From: an uncultured Bacilli bacterium
Lineage (GTDB): Bacteria > Bacillota_I > Bacilli_A > RF39 > UBA660
Reading direction: 5' to 3'
NCBI GenBank assembly: GCA_947581835.1
Contig: CANPVV010000007.1
Coordinates: 1-44,642 of the forward strand
Length of the DNA: 44,642 nt
This document shows, in pieces, positions 15,068 through 24,589 of this stretch. Position 1 is the first letter of the stretch; every line of letters starts with the position of its first letter. The notes under the pieces were generated by a model. That model searched no databases. It saw only the letters and a program-made list of their open reading frames with translations, and was not told the DNA's origin. Position numbers and translations under genes: made by a program.

Positions 15068-17611
15068 TTATTTATTTTCTAATTCTTTTAATTCAAATAA
15101 AGCATTAATAGCTTCCATGGGAGTCATGTGAAGAGGCTCTAACTCTTTTAGTTTAGCTCGGAGTTTATCATGATTTTCTTCAGGAGTTTCAAAGTTCATG
15201 GCTAATTGAATATTATCTAAAGCTTTATTTTTAATAGGATTATTTTCATAACTGTTTAATATTTCTTCAGCTCGAGATAAAAGACTTTCAGGCATATTAG
15301 CTAGTCGGGCAACATGAATACCATAACTTTTATCAGCAGGACCATTTTTTACTTTATGTAAGAAAGTTATCATGTTACCTTCTTCTTTGGCTGCGACATG
15401 AACATTTTTAATATTTAAAAATTCTTTATCAAGGCTTGTTAATTCATGATAGTGGGTAGAAAAAAGAGTTTTACATTTAATATTTTGGGCAACATATTCT
15501 AATATAGCCTCAGCAATACTCATACCATCATAGGTTGCAGTTCCCCTTCCTAGTTCATCAAATAAAATTAAGCTTTTAGGAGTAGCATTTACTAAAGCAT
15601 TTTGAGCTTCTTTCATTTCGACCATAAAGGTTGATTCACCACTTACTAAATCATCACTAGCACCAATTCGAGTAAATATTTTATCAATGATAGGAAGATT
15701 AGCGCTTTTAGCGGGGACAAAAGAACCCATTTGCGCCATAATAATTATAATAGCAGTCTCACGCATAAAGGTTGATTTACCACTCATATTAGGACCAGTA
15801 ATAAGAAGAATATCTGTAGTTTTATCCATGATGACATCATTTGGAACATAGATATCTTTACTCACTGTTTCGATTACAGGATGGCGACCATCTATTATTT
15901 CTAGTAATCCTTCTTCATTTAAAGTTGGTTTTACTAAATTGTATTCATCTGCACAAACTGCAAGAGAAATTAAAGCATCGATTTCACTTATAATATTGGC
16001 AGTTTCTTTTATTTTTAAAACTTCTTTTTTAAAAATATCTCTTATTTCACAAAATAAATTATATTCTAATTCAAATATTTTTTCTTCAGCATTTAAGATT
16101 AAGTTTTCCTTTTCTTTTAATTCCGGAGAGATAAAACGTTCAGCAGAGGTTAGAGTTTGTCTTCTTTCCCAACCGAGATTTTCGGTTACAAGTTGGGTTT
16201 GACCTTTAGATACTTCAATATAATAACCAAAGACACGATTAAAACCTACCTTAAGATTTTTGATACCAGTTTGTTCTTTTAATTTAGATTCAAATTCGGC
16301 GATAAATTCTTTTCCACCAGAACGAATACTTTTTAATTCGTCTAATTCTTTATTGTAACCATCTTTAATTAAATAACCTTCTTTTATACTTAAGGGAGGA
16401 TTTTCATAGATACTTTTTTCGAGGAGACTATATAAATCTTCATGAGTATTTAATTCATAGGGAAATTTTAGGTCAGAGAGAATATCTTTTAGACGGGGTA
16501 AAACACTAAGACTATTTTTGATTTGAAGTAAATCTCGAGCATTTAGATTACCTGTGATAACTTTAGCACATAATCTTTCTAAATCATAGACTTCATATAA
16601 GAGATTACGAAGTTCGTCTTTTAAGATAAATTCTGTATTTAAAACTTCAATTTTGTGATAGCGATCCATAATGGTTGCTTTATCACGAAGAGGATTTAGA
16701 AGCCAAGATTTTAGTTTCCTGGAACCCATCGCGGTTTTAGTTTTATCAAGTAACCAAAGTAAAGAGTAAGTGCGTTCTTTTAGGCGGAGAGTTTCAACTA
16801 ATTCTAAGTTTCTAATAGTGTGGATATTCATTTCTAAATAATCATTTTTATTTACAATAGAAACTGTAGAGATATGGCTTAAATCTTTTAGTTCTTTTAC
16901 TACTAAATAATATAATAAGTGACGAAGGCCTTGTTTTACACGAATATCTGGAACACTATTGATTAAAGTTTCATAACCTTCGGTTAAATAATTATTACTT
17001 ATTGAAACTTCTATATTGTAAGTATTTTTAAGGAGGTTTAATAATTCAGCATCATTATTGTTTTCTAAAATTATTTCTTTAATATTTAAATGGAGAATTT
17101 CATTTATAAGTTTTTCTTTGGTATGGGGTATGTTTAGACTTTTTAATTCACCGGTGGAAATATCTGCGAATGTTAAAAGATAGAGATAATCTAAATCAAG
17201 AAGAGAGGCAATATAATTATTATCATGTTCATTTAGAGATTCTAAATTTACAATGGAGCCTTTAGATATTACTTCTACTACTCCCCTTTTAACCATACCT
17301 TTGGTATTTTTAGGGTCTTCTAATTGTTCACAGATAGCAATTTTATAACCACGTTCAACTAATTTTTCAATATAGGGAGTAACACTGTGGAAAGGTACAC
17401 CACACATGGGAATTCGCTCTTTTAAGCCAGCATTTTTGCCAGTTAAAGTTAATTCTAATTCCCGAGAGGCAGTTAGGCCATCTTCAAAAAATAATTCATA
17501 AAAGTCACCAAGACGAAAAAACAACAATTCGTCGGGATGGGATTTTTTTATCTCAACATATTGTTGCATCATGGGACTTAATTCATTTATATTTACTTCT
17601 TCTAATTTCAT
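15068..17611 (-). CDS. mutS: DNA mismatch repair protein MutS
   Basis: Recognises mispaired and unpaired bases and starts mismatch repair. The 847 residues show the N-terminal mismatch-binding domain (FFRLGDFYELF with the Phe-x-Glu pair at ~39-41), connector, lever and clamp domains, then the ATPase: Walker A TGPNMSGKSTFMRE, Walker B ILFDELGRGTATYDG, and STHYHEL. The C-terminal HTH is present. Length is typical. mutL is not next to it, unlike in Bacillus. The start follows GGGTGAT. Confidence 0.98.
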   Translation of the reverse strand: MKLEEVNINELSPMMQQYVEIKKSHPDELLFFRLGDFYELFFEDGLTASRELELTLTGKNAGLKERIPMCGVPFHSVTPYIEKLVERGYKIAICEQLEDPKNTKGMVKRGVVEVISKGSIVNLESLNEHDNNYIASLLDLDYLYLLTFADISTGELKSLNIPHTKEKLINEILHLNIKEIILENNNDAELLNLLKNTYNIEVSISNNYLTEGYETLINSVPDIRVKQGLRHLLYYLVVKELKDLSHISTVSIVNKNDYLEMNIHTIRNLELVETLRLKERTYSLLWLLDKTKTAMGSRKLKSWLLNPLRDKATIMDRYHKIEVLNTEFILKDELRNLLYEVYDLERLCAKVITGNLNARDLLQIKNSLSVLPRLKDILSDLKFPYELNTHEDLYSLLEKSIYENPPLSIKEGYLIKDGYNKELDELKSIRSGGKEFIAEFESKLKEQTGIKNLKVGFNRVFGYYIEVSKGQTQLVTENLGWERRQTLTSAERFISPELKEKENLILNAEEKIFELEYNLFCEIRDIFKKEVLKIKETANIISEIDALISLAVCADEYNLVKPTLNEEGLLEIIDGRHPVIETVSKDIYVPNDVIMDKTTDILLITGPNMSGKSTFMRETAIIIIMAQMGSFVPAKSANLPIIDKIFTRIGASDDLVSGESTFMVEMKEAQNALVNATPKSLILFDELGRGTATYDGMSIAEAILEYVAQNIKCKTLFSTHYHELTSLDKEFLNIKNVHVAAKEEGNMITFLHKVKNGPADKSYGIHVARLANMPESLLSRAEEILNSYENNPIKNKALDNIQLAMNFETPEENHDKLRAKLKELEPLHMTPMEAINALFELKELENK

Positions 17612-17634
17612 ACTACAATCACCCTGTATTAATA

Positions 17635-17663
17635 ATTATAGCAGAGGATAGAAAATAAATCTA
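17635..17663 (-). promoter_or_regulatory. Probable mutS promoter
   Basis: A consensus TATAAT with a weak -35 (TAGATT) at 17 bases, just upstream of mutS. Confidence 0.5.
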
Positions 17664-17684
17664 TATTTTAAAAAAATTTAAGAT

Positions 17685-17714
17685 AAAAAAAGTGGGAAAG
17701 AATGGAGTTCCCAC
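17685..17714 (-). terminator. Intrinsic terminator of the candidate small RNA
   Basis: A 7-bp GC-containing stem (GTGGGAA/TTCCCAC) is followed by seven T on the minus strand. Confidence 0.85.
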
Positions 17715-17789
17715 GTATGAAATTTGAAACATTTCCTCTAGATAATCTCTAGAAGTTCAATACATAATATGCATAACATTATGTATTGC
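17685..17789 (-). ncRNA. Candidate small RNA (~105 nt), unknown family
   Basis: In the rpe-mutS gap a near-consensus promoter is followed within 7 bases of the -10 box by four hairpins. These are: an 11-bp perfect stem CAATACATAAT/ATTATGTATTG (~17757-17788); an 8-bp stem CTTCTAGA/TCTAGAGG (~17735-17755); a weak 5-bp stem (~17720-17736); and the terminator GTGGGAA/TTCCCAC with seven T. No ribosome-binding site or useful ORF is seen. The predicted RNA ends upstream of the separate mutS promoter, so it is not simply a mutS leader. It does not look like tmRNA, SRP RNA, 6S RNA or RNase P RNA. Promoter, start, folds and terminator are read directly; that it is a functional RNA is inferred. Confidence 0.7.
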
Positions 17790-17795
17790 ATTATT

Positions 17796-17824
17796 ATTAT
17801 AAGGTAAATTTGAGGATTAGTCAA
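17796..17824 (-). promoter_or_regulatory. Promoter of the candidate small RNA
   Basis: TTGACT, a 17-base spacer and TATAAT, 26 bases downstream of the rpe stop. Confidence 0.8.
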
Positions 17825-17849
17825 TAGTTTTGAGAAATTTTTATTAAAT

Positions 17850-18494
17850 TTAAGATTTAAGAGATTGTTTTAAATTGGTAATTTGAGTATTAAAATTGGT
17901 TGAGGTACAGATATAAGAACCACTTACAGCGATATCTATATCTGGAACTTGTTTTATGGTATCAGCATTAATACCACCATCTATTTCAATTTTATAGTGG
18001 AGGTTATTGTTTTTTCGAAAAGCAAGAAGGTCATTAACTCTTTTGATAGAACTTTCTTGGAAGGCTTGACCTCCAGCCCCGGGATTAACACTCATAACTA
18101 AGACTAAATCAATTACACTTAAAAAGGGATAGATTTCAGATAAATCAGTTTCTGGTTTTAAAGATAAACCTACTTTGATATTGTTGTTTTTGATGGCAGC
18201 GATAGTTTTAATAATATCTTTGGTTGATTCAATATGAAAGGTTATGTATTCGGGTTTTAGTTTAGCTAAATCTGGAATATAGATTAGGGGATCAAAAACC
18301 ATTAAATGAATATCTAAAGGTAAAAGATGGTTAGCCAGTAGTTTTGTAATTTCACTAATAGTAAAATTTTTTTGAGGAACAAAACCGCCATCCATTAAAT
18401 CAACATGAATATAATCAGCATTACTTTTTTCAATTAAATAGATGGTTTTTTCTTTTTTATAGATACTTTTTAAATAAGAAACAGAGATTTGCAT
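17850..18494 (-). CDS. rpe: Ribulose-phosphate 3-epimerase
   Basis: Interconverts ribulose-5-phosphate and xylulose-5-phosphate in the pentose phosphate pathway. The 214-residue TIM barrel carries YIHVDLMDGGFVP, DIHLMV, VMSVNPGAGGQAF and IEIDGGI, covering the metal and phosphate sites. The usual N-terminal API/PSIL is replaced by ISVSYLKS, a small deviation. GTAGGTGAT precedes the ATG. It is the last gene of the fmt-rlmN-prpC-prkC-rsgA operon, next to rsgA as in B. subtilis. Confidence 0.96.
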   Translation of the reverse strand: MQISVSYLKSIYKKEKTIYLIEKSNADYIHVDLMDGGFVPQKNFTISEITKLLANHLLPLDIHLMVFDPLIYIPDLAKLKPEYITFHIESTKDIIKTIAAIKNNNIKVGLSLKPETDLSEIYPFLSVIDLVLVMSVNPGAGGQAFQESSIKRVNDLLAFRKNNNLHYKIEIDGGINADTIKQVPDIDIAVSGSYICTSTNFNTQITNLKQSLKS

Positions 18495-18502
18495 TTTATC
18501 AC

Positions 18503-19327
18503 CTACTTTATAAAGCTACAATAATTATCATAGCGAGATTTTAGAATTTTATTATTTGCTACAGCTTCTTTAACACGACATTCCCCTTCTTTTATGTGAT
18601 TACAGTCATGATAGATACAGGGATATAAACTAAATTCTTTAAAAGTATTTTTTATTTCTTCTTTAGAATAAGAAGATAGATCAAGACTGGAAAAGCCTGG
18701 AGTATCGGCGATAAAGAAATCGAAAATATTGTAATACTCAGTATGACGGGTGGTATGTTTGCCTCTTCCTAAAGCAAGAGAGATTTCCCCTACCTCAAGA
18801 TTTAAATTAGGATTTAGTTTATTTATTAAACTGGATTTACCTGAACCAGTTTGACCAGTTAAGACAATATATTTGTGAGATAGATATTTTTTTAAAGGAT
18901 TTAGATTGGTATTAGTAAATACTTTGATACCTAAGGCTTCATAGTATTTAGTTAGTTTTTTTAATTGAGTTTGTTCTTCTTTATTAATTAGATCTAGTTT
19001 AGTAAAACAGATAACAGGTTCAATATTAGCAAGTAAAATACAGGTTAATTCTTTATCTAAAAGATTTAAAGATAGATCTGGAGATTTTAGACTGGTTATA
19101 ATTAGAGCTATATCAACATTACTGATATGAGGTCTTATTAATTCATTTTGGCGAGGTAATATTTCTTTAATAGATAAAGTTTCTTCATTAAATATTACTT
19201 TATCACCAACAAGAGGGGTAAGTTTTGATGCCCGAAACTTACCCCGTGGGATACATTCATATAGTTTATTATCAGAAATAATAGTATAGATATTACTGAT
19301 ATTTTTAATTATTTGTCCTTGTTTCAT
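18503..19327 (-). CDS. rsgA: Ribosome small subunit-dependent GTPase RsgA
   Basis: A circularly permuted GTPase acting in late 30S maturation. The 274 residues have an N-terminal OB fold (~1-65), then the permuted order G4 (CFTKLDL), G1 (TGQTGSGKSSLINKL) and G3 (DTPGFSSLDL), then a C-terminal zinc domain (YPCIYHDCNHIKEGECRVKE, with Cys-x-x-x-x-Cys-His and a later Cys). Length is slightly short. It sits between prkC (6-base gap) and rpe (8-base gap), the conserved Firmicutes order. Confidence 0.96.
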   Translation of the reverse strand: MKQGQIIKNISNIYTIISDNKLYECIPRGKFRASKLTPLVGDKVIFNEETLSIKEILPRQNELIRPHISNVDIALIITSLKSPDLSLNLLDKELTCILLANIEPVICFTKLDLINKEEQTQLKKLTKYYEALGIKVFTNTNLNPLKKYLSHKYIVLTGQTGSGKSSLINKLNPNLNLEVGEISLALGRGKHTTRHTEYYNIFDFFIADTPGFSSLDLSSYSKEEIKNTFKEFSLYPCIYHDCNHIKEGECRVKEAVANNKILKSRYDNYCSFIK

Positions 19328-19333
19328 GTTATT

Positions 19334-21082
19334 TTAGCATAATCCTTCTTCACAGCCATCATCATCTAATAATTCTTCAGCAACACGGATACGGAAGCTT
19401 TGGCCTGCAACAATACGATAGCCTTCAGGACGAGATTGATAATAGATAGTACCAGGGTTATAATCGTCGTTAGGTACATATTCAATATTTAAGTCAAGTT
19501 CATACATATCGGCAAAGTCTTCTACGTCTTCTATAGTATAATCACCACTTGTAAAATCAGGATAAGTTGAAATAATATCAGGAATAAATAAGGTAATTGT
19601 ATCTCCTTTAGAAAGCTTTTCCCCTTCTTTAGCAGATTGGTCAATTATTTTACCATCTTCATATTCTGTTTCGGTTCCTTCTTCAACTGCTCTTCTTTCA
19701 ACAACTACTACAAGACCTAAAGCTTCTAGTTTACCTTTAATTTCAAGATAACTTTCACTCGTGTAATCCTCAATAGTTATTTGGGTATCGCCTAAAGAAA
19801 CTTTTAAAGTAACTTCGGTTCCTTTTTTACGTTTAGAGCCAATTTCTGGTTTAGTTCCAATAACTTTATCTTTTTCAATTTCAGTAGAGGATTCTTCTAT
19901 TTGACTATCAGAAACATCAAAACCAGCATCTTGAAGTTCTTTTATAGCTTCACTTATACTCATATTAGCAACATTAGGAATTGAGGCTTGTTTACCAGTT
20001 TTATTAATTATAGGCATAAGAACGACAACAGAGGTCATACAAACAACTAAACCTGTAAAGATAAAGGCTAAAAAAATTAATAATCTATTTTGCTTTTTCA
20101 AATCATCACCCGTTATTTTTTTTGCAATAACTTCTTCTTTCTTTGTTTTTATTTCATTTAATTCTTTGGTTTTTTCTTTTTTGACCATTTTCATTATTTT
20201 GGTATCATCTGTTTCATTTTCAGGATATTTAAAAGTAATAATTGGTTCATTGATACGAGATGAGTCAAGACAAGTTTTTAAATCTTCATGCATAACTCTA
20301 GCATCACTATAACGATTTTTAGGATTCTTAGCAGTGGCTTTTTTGATTATATTAGCAATACTGTTAGGAACACTTGGAATTTTATCTCTTATATCCGTGA
20401 TAGGTTCTTTTAGATGCTTTAAAGCTATTTCAACAGCATTATCACCTTTAAATGGAAGTTCGCCAGTAATTAACTCATACATGACTATACCCATAGAATA
20501 GATATCACTTTGTAAGGTTGAGCCCTGTCCACTTGCTTGTTCGGGGGGAAGATAGTGAACACTTCCCATTACTGAATTTGTTTGAGTTAGTTGGGTCGCA
20601 TTCATAGCCATAGCAATTCCAAAATCAGTTATTTTTACTAAGCCATTTTCTAAAATCATTATATTTTGAGGTTTGATATCGCGATGGATAATATAAGAGT
20701 CATGTGCAACACTCATACCATCAGTTATTTGAAGCATAATATCAACGGCTTCACTTAGAGTTAATTTACCACGCTTTTTTAAAAGGTCTTTTAAATGTTT
20801 ACCTTCGATATATTCCATTACAATGTAGTACTCACCATTATCTTCTCCAACGTCATAGACTTCTACAATATTGGGGTGAGTAAGACTACTCGCGGCAAGT
20901 GCTTCTCTTTGAAAACGTCTTACAAATTTTTCATCATTGGATAAATCGCCTCTTAAAACTTTAACTGCGACATTACGATCTAAAATTGTATCATAAGCAA
21001 GATAAACATTAGCCATACCACCTTCACCAATTGATTTAATTATTTGGTAACGGTCGCTAATTTTTTGCCCTTTCATTATCAC
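19334..21082 (-). CDS. prkC: PASTA-domain Ser/Thr protein kinase (PrkC/Stk1)
   Basis: A membrane kinase that senses cell-wall fragments and phosphorylates proteins involved in growth and wall synthesis. The kinase domain (~10-270) shows GEGGMANVYLAYD, VAVKVL, HRDIKPQNIM, DFGIA and GSVHYLPPEQ. A charged juxtamembrane region and one TM (~336-358) precede three outside PASTA repeats (~370-437, ~438-508, ~510-575). The end is acidic with Cys (DDDGCEEGLC), an unusual tail. The best start is the GTG at 21082: it overlaps the prpC stop (TAGTG) and lies 8 bases from GGGAGG. An ATG two codons later is possible. Confidence 0.97.
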   Translation of the reverse strand: MIMKGQKISDRYQIIKSIGEGGMANVYLAYDTILDRNVAVKVLRGDLSNDEKFVRRFQREALAASSLTHPNIVEVYDVGEDNGEYYIVMEYIEGKHLKDLLKKRGKLTLSEAVDIMLQITDGMSVAHDSYIIHRDIKPQNIMILENGLVKITDFGIAMAMNATQLTQTNSVMGSVHYLPPEQASGQGSTLQSDIYSMGIVMYELITGELPFKGDNAVEIALKHLKEPITDIRDKIPSVPNSIANIIKKATAKNPKNRYSDARVMHEDLKTCLDSSRINEPIITFKYPENETDDTKIMKMVKKEKTKELNEIKTKKEEVIAKKITGDDLKKQNRLLIFLAFIFTGLVVCMTSVVVLMPIINKTGKQASIPNVANMSISEAIKELQDAGFDVSDSQIEESSTEIEKDKVIGTKPEIGSKRKKGTEVTLKVSLGDTQITIEDYTSESYLEIKGKLEALGLVVVVERRAVEEGTETEYEDGKIIDQSAKEGEKLSKGDTITLFIPDIISTYPDFTSGDYTIEDVEDFADMYELDLNIEYVPNDDYNPGTIYYQSRPEGYRIVAGQSFRIRVAEELLDDDGCEEGLC

Positions 21083-21828
21083 TAGTCTTTCCTCCCATCA
21101 TTTATAATTAAATATGCGACTGAAATATTATCAGTACCCCCTCTAGCATTACATTTACGAATTAATTTACTTACTTTTTCTTCAATTTCTAATTCAGGGT
21201 CATTTAAAACTTTTTCAATTTGGTCATTTGTAAGCATATTAGTAAGACCATCAGAACAAAGTAAGATACTATCTACAGTGGTATCAACATCGAAAATATC
21301 TAATTCACATTTTTCAGCAGCACCTAAGGCTTTCATTAAAACATTTTTTTTAGGATGAAATTTAGCTTCTTCTTCCGTTAAGTTACCAGCTTGGACTAAG
21401 AGATTTACTAAAGTATGGTCTTTGGTTACCTTATGAAGTTTACTATTTTTTAAGACAAAGCCAGAGGAATCACCAATATTACCAAAAATTAAATATTCAC
21501 GAGTTAAGAGAGCAACAACTAAAGTAGTACCCATACCAGTAGAATCTGGATTACTTTCAGCATATTCTAAAATATTTTTATTTATTTCACTAACACTATC
21601 ATTTAACCAATTGACGGCATCAAGTTTAGAGCCAATACTTGAAATTTTATTAAAACGAGTACCTAAAGCAGCGATGGCCATAGATGAGGCAACTTCCCCT
21701 TTGCGATGACCTCCCATGCCATCACAAACTACCATTAAATATTCATTACTAGCATTTTTAAGAATAGTAACACTGTCTTCATTATGAGTTCTAACTCGGC
21801 CGGTATCGGTTAAATAAAATGTTTTCAT
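21082..21828 (-). CDS. prpC: PP2C-type Ser/Thr protein phosphatase
   Basis: Reverses PrkC phosphorylation in the cytosol. The 248 residues carry the PP2C metal motifs: RTHNEDS near the N terminus, VVCDGMGGHRKGE, DSILLCSDGLTNML and GGTDNISVAYL. ATG 21828 is used: it overlaps the rlmN stop as ATGA, has GAGGGAG at good spacing, and removes ten residues that would lie inside rlmN. It is paired with prkC as in most Firmicutes. Confidence 0.96.
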   Translation of the reverse strand: MKTFYLTDTGRVRTHNEDSVTILKNASNEYLMVVCDGMGGHRKGEVASSMAIAALGTRFNKISSIGSKLDAVNWLNDSVSEINKNILEYAESNPDSTGMGTTLVVALLTREYLIFGNIGDSSGFVLKNSKLHKVTKDHTLVNLLVQAGNLTEEEAKFHPKKNVLMKALGAAEKCELDIFDVDTTVDSILLCSDGLTNMLTNDQIEKVLNDPELEIEEKVSKLIRKCNARGGTDNISVAYLIINDGRKD

Positions 21829-22844
21829 TGCTTCATACTCCCTCTTAATTGACCACAAGCAGCATTAATTTTATGCCCAAATTCCTTTCTAATTGTAACA
21901 TTTAATCCTTCTTTTTTTAAGCAATCATAAAATGCTAAAATATTTTTTTTACTACTTCTTTTAAATTCAAGATGATTTGTTTCATTATAAGGAATTAAAT
22001 TTATATAAATATTCATGCCTTTAAAAAGTTTGGCTAATTCTTTAGCATGAGATAATTTATCATTTACATTATCAAGCATAACATATTCAATGGTAATTCG
22101 TCTACCTGTTACTTGCAAATAGTCCTTAATTCCTTGCATAAGAGTGTCAATATTATACACTTTATTTACAGGCATAAGTTCATTTCTTAATTTATCATTG
22201 GGAGCGTGAAGAGAGATAGCCAGATTGATTTGTAAAGGTAACTTGGATAGTTCATACATTTTGGGAACAAGTCCACAGGTTGATAAAGTTATATGACGGG
22301 CACCTATTTTTAAGCCTTTAGGATCATTAATGATTTTGATAAAGCGAATTATATTATCAAAGTTGTCTAATGGTTCACCTATACCCATGATAACAACACT
22401 TTTGATGCGAATATCTAAATCTTGTTCAATTACAAGAATTTGTTCAACTATTTCATAGGCTTCTAAATTACGAATTTTCTTTTGACGACCACTTTCACAA
22501 AATTTACAGGCCATATTACAGCCGACTTCACTTGAAACACAGATAGAGGTACCATAATCATGTTCCATAACAACGGCTTCAATAAAGTTGTTGTCTTTTA
22601 AGCGAAATAGATATTTATGAGTTAGATGGTCACTTTCTTTTTTTTCAATTGTGATTAAATCCGTAGAAAAAGTGGCTAGAAGTTGGTCACGAAGTTCTTT
22701 TTTTAAATTTGTAAAATTGTTTAGATTATATTCTTTCTTTTCATAAAGCCATTCATAAACTTGGGTAGCTTTAAATTTTTTTTCACCAAGAGATAAAAAA
22801 TAGTTTTCAAGTTCTTCTTTAGTTAAATCAAATATATTGCGCAT
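21825..22844 (-). CDS. rlmN: Dual-specificity 23S rRNA/tRNA adenine-C2 methyltransferase RlmN
   Basis: A radical SAM enzyme that methylates C2 of A2503 in 23S rRNA and A37 in some tRNAs. The 339 residues have the cluster motif CNMACKFC (~109-116), VIMGIGEPLDN, the SAM-binding SLHAPND region, and the C-terminal catalytic Cys in INAACGQLRG. Length is typical. AAGGAGG precedes the ATG. It overlaps prpC by 4 bases. Confidence 0.97.
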   Translation of the reverse strand: MRNIFDLTKEELENYFLSLGEKKFKATQVYEWLYEKKEYNLNNFTNLKKELRDQLLATFSTDLITIEKKESDHLTHKYLFRLKDNNFIEAVVMEHDYGTSICVSSEVGCNMACKFCESGRQKKIRNLEAYEIVEQILVIEQDLDIRIKSVVIMGIGEPLDNFDNIIRFIKIINDPKGLKIGARHITLSTCGLVPKMYELSKLPLQINLAISLHAPNDKLRNELMPVNKVYNIDTLMQGIKDYLQVTGRRITIEYVMLDNVNDKLSHAKELAKLFKGMNIYINLIPYNETNHLEFKRSSKKNILAFYDCLKKEGLNVTIRKEFGHKINAACGQLRGSMKQ

Positions 22845-22868
22845 AGGTTTGCCTCCTTAGTTATAGTT

Positions 22869-23564
22869 TTAATTATAGTTTAGATTGTAAGAATAAGTAT
22901 CACTTATAATATTGATAAAAATAAGGTTGGTTGTTTCTTTAGAAAGACCTATTTCTATTTTTAGATTGTCAAAAGTGGTTTCATAAAGATAGTAAGAAGA
23001 AAAAGCGGTGTTTAAAGTGAATGTATGAGTAGTAATTAAATTGGTTAGATAATCTAAATTAAGATAGTTAGAGTCAATATTTTCATAAAGATTGGTGATA
23101 GGAGTTTTAGTGGTAGTAGTTAAAGTGTAGGTACCGGTTTCATCAATTAGATATTTGATTGTTTCAGTAGATGATTCTTTATAACCAGTATCAGAGGTTA
23201 AATCTTTGGTCCCTTTATAAATATACTTTAAATCATTGATTTTTATTTCATAGTTATAGGTAAATTTATCAGCTAAAAGTTGGTCTTTGGCGGTTAGAAA
23301 AGTGGTAGTTTCTAAGATGGTGTTAGGTACAACTTCAGGAATTTCAGGAGATTTTTCGGGAGTTAATTCTTCAGTATTAGAATAATCTTGGTTAGAAGAT
23401 GGTTTTACAGGTGGTTTTATAAAAGAAGAGATAATGATAATAATAAAGAGGAAAGCAAAAAAGATGGCCCAGAAGATTAATTTTAAAATAGCCTTCCCTT
23501 TAGAGGTATTTTTTAAGTCTTGAATTTTAGATTTTAATTTAGATTTTTGGGGAGATTTACGCAT
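22869..23564 (-). CDS. Hypothetical membrane-anchored protein
   Basis: A 231-residue protein of unknown function. A very basic N terminus (KSPQKSKLKSK) precedes one TM (~24-47), so the rest should be outside. A Pro/Ser/Glu linker (~50-80) leads to a Thr/Tyr-rich, strand-like domain (~85-230), the type seen in small surface or lipoprotein-like domains. AAAGGAGG precedes the ATG. It sits between fmt and rlmN, where Bacillus carries priA, def, fmt and rsmB; no rsmB (sun) is seen here. Confidence 0.75.
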   Translation of the reverse strand: MRKSPQKSKLKSKIQDLKNTSKGKAILKLIFWAIFFAFLFIIIIISSFIKPPVKPSSNQDYSNTEELTPEKSPEIPEVVPNTILETTTFLTAKDQLLADKFTYNYEIKINDLKYIYKGTKDLTSDTGYKESSTETIKYLIDETGTYTLTTTTKTPITNLYENIDSNYLNLDYLTNLITTHTFTLNTAFSSYYLYETTFDNLKIEIGLSKETTNLIFINIISDTYSYNLNYN

Positions 23565-23588
23565 TTTATTTTCCTCCTTTTTATTAAT

Positions 23589-24518
23589 TTAATTTACTTG
23601 TTTATTAAGTAATTCTTCTTTTTTGATACCATTTAAGTAATCTTTAACTAACATTTTCTTTTTGCCAAAAGGCTTTATTTCAGTAAGATAGTAAATTTTA
23701 TCGGAACAAGCAATACCGATGGCATCTTTTTTTAAATCAACGATAGTGCCGGGAACTCCTTTAGTAGATGGACCTATATAACCATTTATGACTTTTATTT
23801 CGGCATTATCTAAAAGAAGATTAGCTAAAGGCCATGAATTTAGAGCTCTAACTTGGTTAAAGATTGCTTTGGCGGTTAAAGTAAAATCAAGGTGTTCATC
23901 TTCCCTTTTAATTATACTAGCATAGGTGGCCTTGGTATTGTCTTGTTTAAGACGAGGGTTGGTTTTATTAATAATACTAGGTAAGGTTTCTTCTAAAAGC
24001 TTAGCACCAGCAAGACTTAATTTATCATGAAGGCTCGCAGTAGTATCAGTATCTAAAATGGGCACTTCTACTTGAGAGATTATATCACCAGTATCTAAGT
24101 CTTTATCCATATACATGATAGTTATTCCGGTAGTATCTTCTCCATTTAGGATAGCACGGTGAATTGGGGCCCCTCCCCGATATTTAGGTAATAAACTTGC
24201 ATGAACATTGATACAGCCAAGACGAGGAAGATTTAAAATTTCTTCAGGAAGAAGCTGGCCATAAGCACAGGTTATAATTAAATCAGGATGAAGGTTTTTA
24301 ATGGTTTCATAATCGGTACGAATTTTAAGGGGTTGAAAAACAGGAATATTGCTATTTAAAGAAGCTATCTTAATGGGAGATGGAGTTAATTCTTTTTTTC
24401 GGCCCACTAGTTTATCAGGTTGAGTTACAGTAAGTACAACGTCAACTAGGTTGGTTAAAGTTTGAAATACTGGAACAGCAAATTCAGGAGTTCCCATAAA
24501 AACTGTTTTGATAGTCAT
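23589..24518 (-). CDS. fmt: Methionyl-tRNA formyltransferase
   Basis: Formylates initiator Met-tRNA using 10-formyl-THF. The 309 residues show VFMGTPEFAVPVF, the catalytic NVHASLLPKYRGGAPI with Asn and His, and the TGITIMYMDKDLDTGDI region with the catalytic Asp. The C-terminal OB-like domain is present (LNSWPLA, then IKPFGKKKM). ATG 24518 is chosen because GGTGAT lies just upstream; the earlier in-frame starts fall in the promoter/terminator zone. It is the first gene of the operon ending with rpe. Confidence 0.97.
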   Translation of the reverse strand: MTIKTVFMGTPEFAVPVFQTLTNLVDVVLTVTQPDKLVGRKKELTPSPIKIASLNSNIPVFQPLKIRTDYETIKNLHPDLIITCAYGQLLPEEILNLPRLGCINVHASLLPKYRGGAPIHRAILNGEDTTGITIMYMDKDLDTGDIISQVEVPILDTDTTASLHDKLSLAGAKLLEETLPSIINKTNPRLKQDNTKATYASIIKREDEHLDFTLTAKAIFNQVRALNSWPLANLLLDNAEIKVINGYIGPSTKGVPGTIVDLKKDAIGIACSDKIYYLTEIKPFGKKKMLVKDYLNGIKKEELLNKQVN

Positions 24519-24534
24519 AATAATCACCATAAAT

Positions 24535-24543
24535 ATTATATCA
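24535..24543 (-). promoter_or_regulatory. Extended -10 promoter of the fmt operon
   Basis: TGATATAAT with no convincing -35, placed between the sufU terminator and fmt. Confidence 0.55.
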
Positions 24544-24548
24544 AAAGG

Positions 24549-24589
24549 CATGAAAAAAAGCTATTTATTTTGTTCTAAAATAGCTTTTT
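24549..24589 (-). terminator. Intrinsic terminator of the suf operon
   Basis: A 12-bp perfect stem (AAAAAGCTATTT/AAATAGCTTTTT) with an 11-base loop, then more T. Part of the stem and loop lies inside the 3' end of sufU, including its stop. Confidence 0.85.
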
